A stretch of DNA of 64,000 nucleotides from Lepidostoma basale. Its lineage: Eukaryota; Arthropoda; Insecta; Trichoptera; Lepidostomatidae. The DNA lies in assembly GCA_022606425.2 (NCBI GenBank), contig JAHDVF020000744.1, positions 62,001 to 126,000 of the forward strand. The letters run 5' to 3'. This document shows, piece by piece, positions 39,980-50,454 of the stretch (the first letter of the stretch is position 1; each line of letters starts with the position of its first letter). The position numbers and the translations under genes are program-made. Below the pieces are notes generated by a model, which saw only the letters and a program-made list of their open reading frames with translations, ran no database searches and was not told the origin of the DNA.

Positions 39980-41265
39980 TTAGGTCCATACATATGAAAT
40001 TGGCGTTTTGCCGTACTGGCAACTTTGATCTCAAATATTTATCTTCTCTTTGGTTTGGAATTCCAAATTCAAATTCATACAGCTATTTACTCAAGTATTT
40101 GTGTTTCGAAAATTGTAATTCATTTGTTTTTTCCTCAATTGTTTTTTTTCTTTGCGTCACTCAGTTTACAAAATGGAAAACTTGAAATATCACGTTATTT
40201 ACGAGTACGAGTTCCACCGTGGCACCAGTGCTGCAGAAACGGCTCGAAGGATTAATGATGTGTATGGCGACGGTGTCGCAAAAGAAAACACAGTGCGTTT
40301 TTGGTTCCAACGTTTTCGTTCTGGAAATTTTGACCTGCAGAACAAGCCCCGTGGAAGGAGACCAAAGTTGATAATGAAGAATTGAAGGCTATTGTGGAAG
40401 CGGATCCATCGCAAACCACGTCCGATTTAGCTGCAGGCTGCGGTGTTAGTGATAAAACTGTTTTAATCCACTTGAAGCTAATTGGGAAGGTGAAAAAGCT
40501 TGAAAGGTGGGTACCTCACGAATTGAGTGAAGCAAATCAACAAACGCGCGTTGACTGCTGCGTTGCATTACTCAACCGGCACAATAATGAAGGGATTTTG
40601 AATCAAATCATTACCTGTGATGAAAAATGGATCCTGTATGATAATCGGAAGCGCTCATCGTAATGGCTGAACCCTGCCAAACCAGCCAAACCATGCCCCA
40701 AGCAAAAATTGACTCCAAAAAAGTTACTTGTGAGCGTTTGGTGGACTAGTGCTGGTGTCGTTCACTACAGCTTTCTTAAATCTGGCCAGACGATTACGGC
40801 AGATGTCTATTGTCAGCAACTGCAAACCATGATGAAAAATCTAGCTGCTAAACAACCGAGGCTGGTTAATCGCTCTAGGCCACTGCTGCTACATGATAAC
40901 GCTAGACCACACACTGCACAACAGACGGCTACCAAATTAGAAGAGCTTCAATTGGAATGTCTAAGACATCCACCGTACTCTCCGGACCTTGCCCCAACAG
41001 ATTACTTTTTTTTCGAAATTTGGATAACTTCTTGCAAGGGAAAAAATTCAACTCCGATGGGGCAGTCCAAACCGACTTCAAAGATTTTATTGATTCCCGT
41101 CCGAATGGTTTTTTTAGTAAAGGGATCGATGAACTACCTATGAGATGGCAAAAGTGCATAGATAGCAATGGTACATACTTTGATTAAATAAATATATCAT
41201 ATTTAAAAAAAATCAACTTTATGTTCCTCCCATATAAAACGCCAATTTCATATGTAAGGACCTAA
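39980..41265 (+). mobile_element. Mariner transposon, complete ends
   Basis: The element is 1286 bp, flanked by TA (39978-39979 and 41266-41267). The terminal inverted repeats start TTAGGTCCATACATATGAAA and TTAGGTCCTTACATATGAAA and match at 29 of 30 bases. The length and TA duplication are standard for mariner. The element has complete ends, but the transposase gene is broken. Confidence 0.95.
40173..41187 (+). pseudogene. Mariner transposase (DD34D), three lesions
   Basis: The frame starts MENLKYHVIYEYEFHRGTSA with an N-terminal helix-turn-helix region, continues through TVRFWFQRFRSG, TCDEKWILYDNRKRSS, LLLHDNARPHTAQ and SPDLAPTDYFF, and ends GIDELPMRWQKCIDSNGTYFD. The second and third aspartates are separated by 34 residues (DD34D). 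Lesions: a frameshift near 40360 before the VDNEELKAIVEADP segment, a nonsense TAA at 40661-40663 where CAA is expected, and a one-base loss in a T run near 41013. From memory the sequence is closest to the cecropia-type group that includes Hsmar1; this should be treated as approximate. Confidence 0.92.
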
Positions 41266-41332
41266 TATACGAGTATATAGATGAAAATAAAAATATAATT
41301 TAATCGTATTTGATGAATCTAGCTGACGAATA

Positions 41333-41540
41333 ATCTTCTTTCTTCTTTCGCCTAGCCATTTCCCGTTATTTGGCGTCGGCTCTCCTAATACGGCTCCACC
41401 AAGTCTCACGATCCAGGGTCATCTGGCTGTCCAGTCCAGCGCCTTCAGGTCGTTCCTAACTGTAGACATCCACGTTGCAGAAGGCCGACCTGGTCCTCGC
41501 TTCTCGTCTTCCAGTTGCTCTTCTAACTTACGAACAATGT
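41333..41540 (-). mobile_element. LINE 3' end (same family as 62902-63310)
   Basis: On the minus strand the sequence reads VRKLEEQLEDEKRGPGRPSATWMSTVRNDLKALDWTAR, followed by DPGSWDLVEPY and a CGAAAGAAGAAAGAAG tail at 41338-41352. The GPGRPxxTWMxxVxNDLKAL block is shared with 62902-63310. Confidence 0.7.
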
Positions 41541-41554
41541 TAAATACATATAAC

Positions 41555-41800
41555 TAACTAACTAACTTACCATCGTGCCGCCTCTCAGAAGCCAAACAGC
41601 ATGGACCGCCACAGTGTTCTTTCCTGACATACTTCTCTAGCTTAATCAACATTCATGCATCATATCATGTGGCTCCTCAGGTGGCCAAACTTTATTTGTT
41701 TATTTATAATATTTGATACTGCCACGTTTTCCTCGGTCATCCTCTATTCTTATAATAGTTCCGTTAACGTCGTTTACATTTAATTAGCTTTACCATTCAT
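41555..41800 (-). pseudogene. RTE 3' fragment, TTAG subfamily
   Basis: TAACTAACTAACTTACCATC, GTGCCGCCTCTCAGAAG, GGACCGCCACAGTG, CGTTTTCCTCGGTC and CGTTAACGTCGTTTACAT give the RTE end in reverse, with about 20 bases lost after the terminal block. Strongly decayed beyond 41780. Confidence 0.8.
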
Positions 41801-42108
41801 ATTTAGTATTTTATCAAATTTAACCATAAATTCACATCAGATTAAGCCACATCAGATTCAGTATTTAAAAAATTCCATGGTAACATAATAAGTAATGATA
41901 ATTTTTTTTTGAAAATTTAAATATTTGTAATTCACAAATATCATTATTTGTTGAATATAAAAAAAATTGATTCTTGAACAATGATGTCAAACTCTATATT
42001 AAATTATTAACACAAAACACATTCGATGATAGTCATTAAATATAATAAAACTACTAGAAAACACCATATTTTTTTTTTTAGGATTAAGTGTATCTCAATG
42101 GAAGGGCG
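41801..42108. other. AT-rich DNA with a palindrome-family scrap
   Basis: AATAAAACTACTAGAAAAC near 42045 matches the outer arm of the TCTAGAA family. Nothing else found. Confidence 0.35.
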
Positions 42109-42109
42109 G

Positions 42110-42255
42110 AATGATGAATGTTGTAAAGCATAAAGTGATCGCTTAACTCAACCAATGACAGGTCATAAGTCCTGTAAATGCCTCGACTACCTTATTCTGT
42201 TTCCAAATCATTTACATCTTCGTCTCTATTGAGATACAATTAATCCTTAAAAAAT
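42110..42255. repeat. Dispersed repeat X, copy 2
   Basis: The inverse of 36070-36215: CATAAAGTGATCGCTTAAC, GCCTCGACTACCTTATTCTG, then CATCTTCGTCTCTATTGAGA. No coding. Confidence 0.55.
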
Positions 42256-42339
42256 GATTAACCCGCAATGGGTAAAAATCCAGTATTTGTCTAGAAGTAT
42301 TTGTATTGAAAAAAACAAATTCTATATCAAATAATTAAT

Positions 42340-42520
42340 ACGAATGACAACGTTCGTTTTCTAGAAGGTTTAATATATTAAATGGGAATGACATGTGTCG
42401 CCCTTCTAATGTATTATCAAATGATCATTTGATAATGCCGTAGAAGGGCGAAACATGTCATTCCAATAAAATATCATAAAACTTCTAGAAAACCGACGTT
42501 TTCATTCGTATTATTTTTTT
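42340..42520. repeat. Palindromic repeat, TCTAGAA family, best copy
   Basis: The apex is the perfect palindrome ATCAAATGATCATTTGAT near 42424. The arms run through GCCCTTCTAATG or GCCGTAGAAGGGC, ACATG, TCATTCC and AACTTCTAGAAAAC, with about 80 bases per arm. Each arm has a hammerhead-like motif reading outward. Seven other members are recognisable in the window. Confidence 0.85.
42425..42464 (+). ncRNA. Hammerhead-like motif, U3/A8 type
   Basis: The core TTGATAA (42429-42435), extra T, stem II GCC (42437-42439) with GGC (42447-42449), GAAA (42450-42453), stem III ACATGT and cleavage after C42459. Stem I begins with AT pairing to AT. The only core departures from the consensus are the paired changes at positions 3 and 8. 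The mirror arm has GACAC instead of GAAAC. Confidence 0.55.
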
Positions 42521-42532
42521 TTTAATCGTACG

Positions 42533-42670
42533 TATATTTAGTTGAATTCCAATTATGGTTATGGCTTCGACCGGTTTCTGCAGCTCGCCAGAAGATGGCG
42601 GCGAGTAGCCAAAACCGGTCAAAGCCATAACCTTATATGGTACCTATTTAACTAAATATACGTTAAAAAA
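42533..42670. repeat. Palindrome with ACCGGT stem III motif
   Basis: The arms (TATATTTAGTT, GGTTATGGCTT, GACCGGTTT) mirror around an apex of about 30 bases (CTCGCCAGAAGATGGCGGCG). On the plus strand the order AGAAGA, T, GGC with GCC, AAAAC, CGGTC parallels a hammerhead with stem III ACCGGT, but the first core bases and G12 are altered. A related decayed motif is at 52222-52265. Confidence 0.6.
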
Positions 42671-43136
42671 TTTTTTTTTTCATTATTTTCATTTTTGATA
42701 AAGTTACTGTCGGAGAACTTTACAATCGTCCACGAAATGCATCGTCGGCAGAAAAACGTAGCGGGAAGGCAGTCAGGGCAGAGTGCTCCCTGCTAGGAAT
42801 GATATTCCTTCAGTATTGGCGATACAAGCGCTCTCGCCCCGGAAAGTTTGCCAATATAATGCTCAGTATAGCCGGCAACCTAATATCATGGACATCGCGA
42901 GGGTTCTTTACTAGCTTAACGCGATGCGGTATATTGTTAGTGAAATACTTCGTCGGTGAGTAATTTATAATTTTATTGAGTTGACTTATCCAAACTTTGC
43001 TCAACTCTTTGCCTATTACGACTGACTTAAGTCAGATCAATAAGTCATGCGCATCAGAATCTCGGTTGTGTTTATTGAATCTTTGATATTTGAGAAAGAT
43101 ATTAAAACAAAACAAAAAACATCATGCAATTTTCAT
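42671..43136. other. Unassigned, GC-richer segment
   Basis: Positions 42725-42960 are balanced in composition (GGAAGGCAGTCAGGGCAGAG, GCGCTCTCGCCCCGGAAAG). The reverse frame 42810-43004 (KNPRDVHDIRLPAILSIILANFPGRERLYRQ) is not one I recognise; an old retroelement is possible. Confidence 0.35.
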
Positions 43137-43137
43137 A

Positions 43138-43935
43138 AAAGGGTAGGCAGAAATAATGGATCGCCACACTACTCTATCCTGTCACACCTCTTCGTCCTCA
43201 TTCATTCATCGAGTCATCTTCTTCTTCTTTAACAGCCGTTGTCGTCCACTGCTGGACATAGGCCTCCCTCATACTTCTCCATGTATGACATGTCATACGG
43301 GGGGTGGTTGGCATTACAACGCCACGCTTGCCAGACGGGTTGGCGAGGTGTCCTTCCACGTTAGCCTATGCATCAATATTATCCACCGAGGTTATTCACA
43401 CTCGATCTCTAACATTTCGCATAGTTTCCAGGGAGACCAAAGTCGAGGAGGTGTGGATAGGTACTTGGGATCAGATCAATCCTCCAGCGTAGCATGGCCA
43501 TCACCACGGTGATGGCCATGCACCGCTCGAAGAGTCAAAAGGATCCCCCTTACTCCCCCGAGTCATACACACATGTTATTTATTTCGACTTTAAACATAG
43601 TCGACCTTAAATTGATATGGTCATGCCATGATATTCTCGTTCTTCCTCCACTCCGAAATCCATTTACCTAGTTAACCTATACTTTTTTACCATTATTTTA
43701 CCATATATGTATTCTGTATGTCCAAATCAATGCAGTGATCTTTTCAAAATTTTGTTTATAATACTTTGTTTCGCTCTACATTTTTTCCTGATATCAAGAT
43801 TTGAAGTTCTATCATTCATCGTTTTCAACACATAAGAGTCTAAGACATCTCATTACTACCGCATTTATTTTGCTCTCATTATTCTTCTGCCAGTTTCATT
43901 CTTCATTTTCATACATAATGATTGGAACCAGAACT
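43138..43935 (-). pseudogene. RTE 3' fragment, GTT subfamily, split
   Basis: GGGTAGGCAGAAATAATGGA, CGCCACACTACTCTATCCTG run up to CGAGTCAT at 43217. The RTE continues from the second CGAGTCAT (43559-43566) through ACACACATG, CATGCCATGATATTCTCG, ATGTCCAAATCAATGCAG to TCATACATAATGATTGGAAC. The interruption is a separate retroelement with an 8-bp duplication. Confidence 0.85.
43218..43558 (-). mobile_element. Retroelement 3' end nested in RTE
   Basis: The insert begins CTTCTTCTTCTTTAACAGCC and GTCCACTGCTGGACATAGGC, which on the minus strand is the widespread insect LINE end (EAYVQQWTT.. type, then a GAA tail). It is flanked by CGAGTCAT on both sides. The interior (CAACGCCACGCTTGCCAGAC, GCATGGCCATCACCACGGTG) is not coding in an obvious frame. 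Confidence 0.75.
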
Positions 43936-44058
43936 CCATTTTTAATGGCAGAGTTTCGTTGAAGATACAGATATAATCAATTATTGCAGTTATGATTTGG
44001 TTTGTAAGAGAATATCGTTTTAATAGAACCATTTTATTCAAAATATACCACCTTGCGC

Positions 44059-44109
44059 TGACAGATAGAGTAATATTTGTTAAACAAGCAAATATTACTC
44101 TATCTGTCA
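44059..44109. repeat. Perfect 21-bp-arm hairpin
   Basis: TGACAGATAGAGTAATATTT continues by one G, and after a 9-base spacer its exact reverse complement follows, ending at 44109. It could be a small MITE core or a hairpin of unknown role. Confidence 0.75.
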
Positions 44110-44573
44110 TCAATGAAAAGCTAAATAATCAAAGAAATGACATGTAAATGCTTATTAATACACGGAAAATTTCGTTCTTCATAATATCATAACGATTTCA
44201 TTCACAAGTATTTTAAAAATATAAAATGGAGAATTATAAACAAAGTTTTTAATGAATTAAAACACGGTTTTGTCCATTTTCGAGTTTAATTTAATTTACA
44301 TAATTTGAAGGTTTTAAACTTAATTCGTTCTCCTTATAATGAAGGTACAAAATATTAATGTAAAACGTAAACCTATCCTATAAAATTAAAAAATGTCGCT
44401 AACTAATTGTTAATTGTATTTACATTGTTCATCTCAAGTACTCGTACATTAAAATAAAATAAATAATCCGTTTTTATTAACCAGTATTGAATTCCCACTG
44501 AAACATTCATTAATGCTTAAATTCCTAAGCGTTGGTTTAACTACAGTTCGTCTTCTATATTCACTTATTGATG
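44110..44573. other. AT-rich DNA without recognised feature
   Basis: Nothing recognised. Confidence 0.3.
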
Positions 44574-44574
44574 G

Positions 44575-44826
44575 TTGAGGTTATTGTTTTGTAAAACTCC
44601 ATTATAATTATTGTATATCATAATAAACGCGATAGTTTAATGGTTTTACATCATTTAATTCATATAATTACTTACATAAATAGTAGTTACAAATTTGTTT
44701 CGCCTTGCGAGGGCATTTTAAGTTTGAAAATGCCCTCGCAAGGCAAAACAAATTTGTAACTACTATTTATATAAGTGATTATATGAATTAAATCATGTAA
44801 AACCATTAAACTATCGCGTTTATTAT
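44575..44826. repeat. Palindrome, ACAAATTTGT hammerhead family
   Basis: Arms meet at 44723 and pair out to CGCG (44628 and 44815). The outer 30 bases left of that are shared with 7435-7465. On the plus strand the core TTGAAAA (44724-44730) is kept but G12 has become A. On the minus strand GAAAC is kept but the core is CTTAAAA. Insertion of an RTE fragment truncates the right edge. Confidence 0.8.
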
Positions 44827-44827
44827 T

Positions 44828-45074
44828 ATGTTAATGATGTAAATGGTACCAGAAATAGAGGAAGACCAAGGAAAACGTGGCACGATCAAATAAATCAAAT
44901 ATTGAATGTCGGCCATGTGAGGAGTCAGAGAAATCGACGCGCGTGCATGACACGATGTATGAATGTTGAGGAAGCGAGAGAATTATGTCAGGAAAGAAAG
45001 GTGTGGCAGTCCATTCTTTCTGCCTACCCCTTCGGGGAGACGGCGTGATGGTTAGTTAGTTAGTTAGTTAGTTT
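44828..45074 (+). pseudogene. RTE 3' fragment, TTAG subfamily, well preserved
   Basis: NDVNGTRNRGRPRKTWHDQINQILNVGHVRSQRNRRACMTRCMNVEEARELCQERKVWQSILSAYPFGETA reads through to the stop with no break, followed by GTTAGTTAGTTAGTTAG. Only the last 80 codons are present. This is the reference for the TTAG-subfamily 3' end. Confidence 0.9.
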
Positions 45075-45099
45075 ATTATTATATACAATAATTCTATAT

Positions 45100-45280
45100 T
45101 CACCATTACTTTGTGTTTTAGATTTATAATTGAACAATATTTTTTTATTAACACTGATGAAGGGCTTTTGTGTCCCACAATTTGCTTATTTAAATTTTAA
45201 ATTATATTTCTATTATAAAAAATAAAATGTTGCGTTACAAAGTTAAATAAATATAGTGTTCAATTAACTACAGTTATTTA
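45100..45280 (+). repeat. Penelope-type UTR fragment with hammerhead core
   Basis: ACTTTGTGTTTTAGATTTAT resembles the Penelope terminal segment; CTGATGA (45154-45160), extra A, and stem II GGG with CCC follow, but GAAAC is degraded to ACAAT. The rest (GTTGCGTTACAAAG) matches 30700-30780. C3/G8 type. Confidence 0.55.
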
Positions 45281-45722
45281 CCTATATTTGAAATGGCAGG
45301 ACGTAATCGGCTTTCTGTCAAACTATCACTAAATAAACAAACCGATAAGGCATGTGACACTTTAAAGTTCTTCATTTATTACCCATAAAGAAACGTTTGG
45401 GCTCCTTAAACCATTCCTTTATCGCTTATATCCTTTTAGGATTCGGGCGCCTATAACTCTTTCGGGATGAAACTCGAATCGTAAAATATTCAATGCATTG
45501 ATTTTATGGCCAATATCCTAAGTGACTCCGAGCGAAAGGAATGACAATTTTATATCTCTTCGCAAATTTCCTCAAGTGGCTATGAAACTTCAGCACGCCG
45601 CTGACCTTATGTTGTGATATTTAATGTGTAAATGTATCCGCGGTGGAAACCTGATTTTTTATATTTTTGGTGTCAAAAAATCCAATCAGTTATTTTTTGC
45701 ATTTGCATAACTTGTATTTTTC
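45281..45722. other. Host-like DNA of balanced composition
   Basis: Positions 45300-45620 contain GGCATGTGACACTTTAAAGT, TTAGGATTCGGGCGCC and GGATGAAACTCGAATCG with no repeat relationship or good open frame. A conserved non-coding element is possible. Confidence 0.3.
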
Positions 45723-45723
45723 T

Positions 45724-45865
45724 TAATGTCGGTCACGTAAGGAGTCAGAGAAATCAACGTGCGTGTACGATACATTGTATGCATATAGAGGAATCGAGTG
45801 AAGTGTGTCAGGAAAGAAGAGTGTGACAGTTCATTATTACTACTTCGGGGAGATGAATAGAAAGT
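45724..45865 (+). pseudogene. RTE 3' fragment, short
   Basis: LNVGHVRSQRNQRACTIHCMHIEESSEVCQERRV, then CAGTTCATTATTACTACTTCGG. The final TTAG tail is reduced to AGTTAGTTAAC. Confidence 0.8.
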
Positions 45866-45889
45866 TAGTTAACAAATAACGACCTGACA

Positions 45890-46180
45890 TTTCAAATCAA
45901 ATCAGTTCATTAACTCAAAGGCATTACAAACAGCAGAATGTTCAAGGCATCTATTGAGTACAGGTAAAATATTATAAAAATACAACACCAGGAACGCATT
46001 AGAGATGGTTCGACATTAGGAAGACAATATACTTTCTAAAGTCAACAGTATTTGTCCCCTGAATGTACCTTCACTATTATGAAAGACGTCAATATGTGAA
46101 GAGACCGCGTTTAGCAGACAAATTGCTCTTCCCAGCGGTGTCACCAGAAGCAGATTGTTCTGGTGGCTGGTAGGTAAAAC
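45890..46180 (-). pseudogene. Unclassified LINE fragment, third copy
   Basis: CACCAGGAACGCATTAGAGA, CGACATTAGGAAGACAATAT and GCTCTTCCCAGCGGTGTCAC follow the order of 28500-28770 in the same orientation. The coding part is more decayed. Confidence 0.55.
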
Positions 46181-46628
46181 AATATGTGGTGTCACTGTCG
46201 AAGAAATCTATCAGGGACAAAAATACCAACACCCTCTAGCACGGCCGAGTTCTCGAAATATCACGCGTGCCGACTCACGAAATGATAAAACATGTCATAC
46301 AGCTAGACAAAAATAAAGTTAGTAATAAAAAGTATAAAATAGTGCCAATGAATGGTTATATTTTAGTGGGGTATATAACAATATTTTGCGGAATATCATG
46401 TGTAAAAACTTTTTAAAAAGAAAAAAGAATTTGTACCAAATAATATTATTATTACAATTATTCGAATATAAGTCATACAAATACAGTTTCTAAAGTTATA
46501 TGATGAATTTAGACATCAATGATAAAAAATCAATTCATTTTTCCAAACATGTGTTTAAAATCTTTGAAAGTGTTTATTTTTTGTTAACTTGCGTGTGTAG
46601 GTACATAAGTACATAATTTTTTTTTTGA
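46181..46628. other. No recognised feature
   Basis: AT-rich apart from 46190-46290; nothing identified. Confidence 0.3.
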
Positions 46629-46631
46629 ATA

Positions 46632-46988
46632 TTCAATGTCATCCTTTGCTGGACATGGCCTCCCCCATATTTCTCCATATAACATATTACTATCTTGTGC
46701 CATTCGTATCCAAACACTAGCTTTTTTTTTTCAAATATCATTAGACATCGTGTGTGGGTCTCCCTCTGCTTCTTCTATCCTCGCGAGGTCTCCACTCAAC
46801 TACTCTTCTGGTCCTTCTTCGGTCAACTGTAACTGTACTGCAAATGACCGTTTGAGCTTAGCCACCCTTTCAACGACATCCTTTACTCCCGATCTTCTAC
46901 GTATTTGTGTATTTCTTATCCGGTCTCTCTTACTTACATACACGGCTTTTTCGTGCTTTCTTTGAGCTTCAAGGAGTTTACCGAACAT
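46632..46988 (-). pseudogene. LINE RT C-terminus and 3' end
   Basis: The reverse frame 46800-46988 reads QRKHEKAVYVSKRDRIRNTQIRRRSGVKDVVERVAKLKRSFA; downstream, 46636-46690 (TGTCATCCTTTGCTGGACAT, GGCCTCCCCCATATTTCTCC) is the same terminal segment as in the insert at 43218. So the coding C-terminus and the EAYVQQWTT-type end belong to one family. Confidence 0.75.
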
Positions 46989-48330
46989 CTTTTTTCATTA
47001 CCTAAACAATAATATTTCTTATTCTTACATATTTTTTCTGTACCTCAACTTTATTTATAACTACGATTTTAAATTGTTTTTTTTTAGTTTCTTGAACAGT
47101 GATATAAAACTCCAGATAATTCTTACGAATGAAAACCTCTGTTTTCTAGAAGTAATAATATTGAAAACATCACTTACAGATTTATCAATGTTGATAAGTG
47201 TTTTTATTAATACTTTAAACTTGTTGTCGATTTCCGTTATTAATAAATTTAAATCAATAAAACAAAATATTGCTTACATAAAACAAAAGAACATAACGTT
47301 TTTTTTTTTTCAATATTAAATAGTCCCATTCGTATATCATTTCTGATTACTTTACATTGAGTATTTGAAGAATTTTTGTACCTAATATTTGATATCTTTT
47401 GGGACGAAAATTTTCTGCTTCAAAAAGACAATTATAATGAATAAAAATGTCAACAAACTGATAATATTTTCAAGATAAATTTAAAACAGTAATAAGAAAT
47501 TCAATTTTCCTCCGCGTTATGAAACAATTGTTTTTCTTTATTTCTTTTAAGCGATTTTGCAAAAGAAGTAATTGGCAATTAATTTTTATTCATTTCTACT
47601 ACCGACACCCCTAACACCTTGTCTCTAGCGACCGAGTCCGGTCGGAAAATTAAATTAAATTAAATTAAATTCCTTTATCAAAGTGAATCTTTTCAATTAA
47701 AATTGTGTCTTGGGGGCTCAAATCAAGAACTGCGGGGGTGAGGGGCCTGTCTCGTTGCATTTTTAAGCAGAGTAATGTCGTTTTAATTAAAAATTGAAGC
47801 CTATACTCCCCCTCGGATTCACACCATTTTAATGGAGAGAAACGTAGCAGGTTTGTTGTTTTTAGTTGTTTTATAATTGCTTTGGCAGATTGTCGCTCTG
47901 AACGGGAATCTGTGTAAGGATTTTAGTTTAATCTACTCCTCTGAATTCACAATAAACACATTTCAATTTGAAATGGTTACACACTTCAGATTGATCACAC
48001 AAATCAGATCTATTTATTGATTTATTTTAAACAGCAATTTGAGTAAGTACATTTATAAAAATATGAAGAAATAATAATAATACAGGAAGGCCAATTAGAT
48101 GAAACTTCGTATATTAGACAACTCGTCGGACGAAAATAACAACAATGATTTTTATGATAAATACGTATAAATATCAAACATCATACATCGGAAGGTTGTT
48201 CAAACAATTCCTTTAAAATCTGATGCATTCAAATGAAAATTCTTAAAATTATAAAAGCATTGAACGTCACGTAACAAGCAACGTCCGTACTTAAATTTAG
48301 TAGACAGAAAATGGGTTCCAGGTCAAAAAG
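46989..48330. other. Host-like DNA with one microsatellite
   Basis: A scrap of the TCTAGAA family is at 47125-47150. AAATT repeats about five times at 47645-47671. Positions 47600-47960 have balanced, non-repetitive composition (CTAGCGACCGAGTCCGGTCG, GGGGGTGAGGGGCCTGTCTC). Confidence 0.35.
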
Positions 48331-48339
48331 TGCGAAATT

Positions 48340-48485
48340 TATAGATTTCTTCTTCTTCTTCCTCAGCCTATTTCCGTCCGCTCCTGGACAAAGGCCTTCT
48401 CCATTCGCTTCCATGTCACTCTGTTTTGTGCAGACTGCATCCAGGTTATTCCAACGTGTCTGTTCAAATCATCCTTTCACCGTAG
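48340..48485 (-). mobile_element. LINE 3' end, GAA tail
   Basis: TTTCTTCTTCTTCTTCCTCA, CCTATTTCCGTCCGCTCC, TGGACAAAGGCCTTCTCC is the minus-strand version of a GAA-tailed end related to, but distinct from, that at 43218. Only about 140 bases remain. Confidence 0.6.
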
Positions 48486-50450
48486 TTCCAAGATAACTAA
48501 ACCGCAGTGCTTAAAATAAGAATTGGACTAAGCTGAGCAGCTTTTGGAAACATGGGTTACATCCTTAAAAACCGGAAAATACCGATCAACCTAAAACGAA
48601 AAGTCGATGAAGCCTGCGTTCTGCCAGTTATAGATTTACACTGATTTAATTCACTGGGAATATAAATGTTGTTGCTTGAAGATTTTTTTTATCTTTATTC
48701 ACATGTTTGTTAGGAATAGTTGAATTCATTTCCGTAATTATAGGTTGGAAACAAATTGACCTTTAGACATTAATTGAATCACCCATTTTCAATCGTTAAG
48801 AATGGAGAGGTTTGTGAAATATTGTTATTAAGTGCGTAAATGTTTACATATTTACATAAAAATCTATCTCCACTGGTAAAGATGATTACCATGAGGCAAA
48901 TAGAAATTATACTAACTGTAATTTATAAAAAAATACAATTAATATCATCTTGCCTATCCCTGTAAAATAAATTATTTATTTTATCATCTCCTTCTCTTTT
49001 CAATATATAATAATAAATTGACATTATTATATAATATGGATTTGTATTTGAAAGCGTTTCTTCTTTACGTTTCTTATTGCCAAGAGCGAGACGAAAGATT
49101 CGAACCTTAAACGTCATCACTTCGGAGCCTTCCAATAAGATTCAATTAGAAGTTTAAACGTGTTTTCCAAGCTTTATAGTTGGAGAAACTATCTACGTGT
49201 TTATTTTGAGCTTTATATAAAAGCTTCGCTGTATTATCTGAACTAGTTTTGTAATGTAAAAAAAATGTTGTTTTTTAAGTACAAATATTAAACATTTTAA
49301 GAAAGAATCACTTTTTTTTAAACTAATTATTTTGGAACAAAATGATATTTTACGATTGAGTTGAATAACATTTTAGAAGAACTTACAATCATTAATATAT
49401 ATAGTCATGCCATATTTCTCTTGCTATTTTTAAATTTCAGTTTATATTATTTAGTCTTCCGTTCACTGTAATTAATATAATATATTTTATAAACAATATT
49501 GAGTTACAAATCTATTTTTATGAAATTATTGTGAAATGAAATGTTTTTTTCTTACCCTTTCCCTTTTGTTTAAAACAGATTATTTAAATGTCATAATGAT
49601 TTTCGTAATATCACCAACAAAACACAATATATCAGGCTAAAGCTGAACTGTAGTACTTCAACTTAGTGCTAAGCTAGGCGACAAGTTTTTCATTATATTA
49701 TAATAACGTATCGTGGAGCGAAGCGTAGAGTAAGGCCATAGCTTTAAGAACCAAAACATGAATTAAGCGCTTAATTGACACACTACAAAAATAAAAACAA
49801 AATTATTCAAGATCAATAACTTTAATATAAGTACCTATGTACTATCTGCAATATGAGCAGAAAATATCTCATTATTATAAAGAAGAAATCGATAAATATG
49901 TTCAAGAGAAATTCTTTGAAAAAAAAAACAGTTTCTAATGTTGATCTAAATGAAATGTGAACCATTACTTAACTAATAAGACATTTAAAAAACCGTCTTT
50001 ACGAGATTTAAGTTAATTTGCTTGCTAAGAGCGTAAGCCTTGCATTTTATTTCCATTAGAAAGTAAGAATCGTATCCCGATAAGCCCCCGAACCTATCAA
50101 TTTCGTGAGAGGGTCGGTCAGCCGCCCCCCTTTCTCTCCATTGAATGCGTTAAGCGGAAAAGGGACGGTGAATATCTGCATTGCACCTGAAGGTAAAACC
50201 AGCCTCGGTGCACAGTTTTATTACCCCCACACCGTTACACAAAGTAAACATTTTGTGAAAATTGCTTAAAAACTATAAAGTGAAACTTTATATTCCATAA
50301 ACTAACGAGCGAAGATTCTATCTTGAAGACTCGGGTCTTAAACATGTTGTCCTAGGTAAAACACATTTTTATAAGATGATACTCGCTTTGGTTGTAATTT
50401 TATAAAAATGATTTTGAAATAATTATAATACTTTGAGAGAGCTGTTGTCG
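48486..50450. other. Long stretch without recognised repeat
   Basis: AT-rich overall. Positions 50010-50240 are an island of balanced composition (GATAAGCCCCCGAACC, GTCGGTCAGCCGCCCCCC). No gene-like frame. Confidence 0.3.
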
Positions 50451-50454
50451 AGTG

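Noticed and set aside
40929..41168. Separate reverse-strand gene within mariner
   Set aside because: Antisense shadow of the transposase end.
46636..46965. 109-codon plus-strand protein
   Set aside because: It is antisense to the LINE RT C-terminus encoded on the minus strand at 46800-46988.
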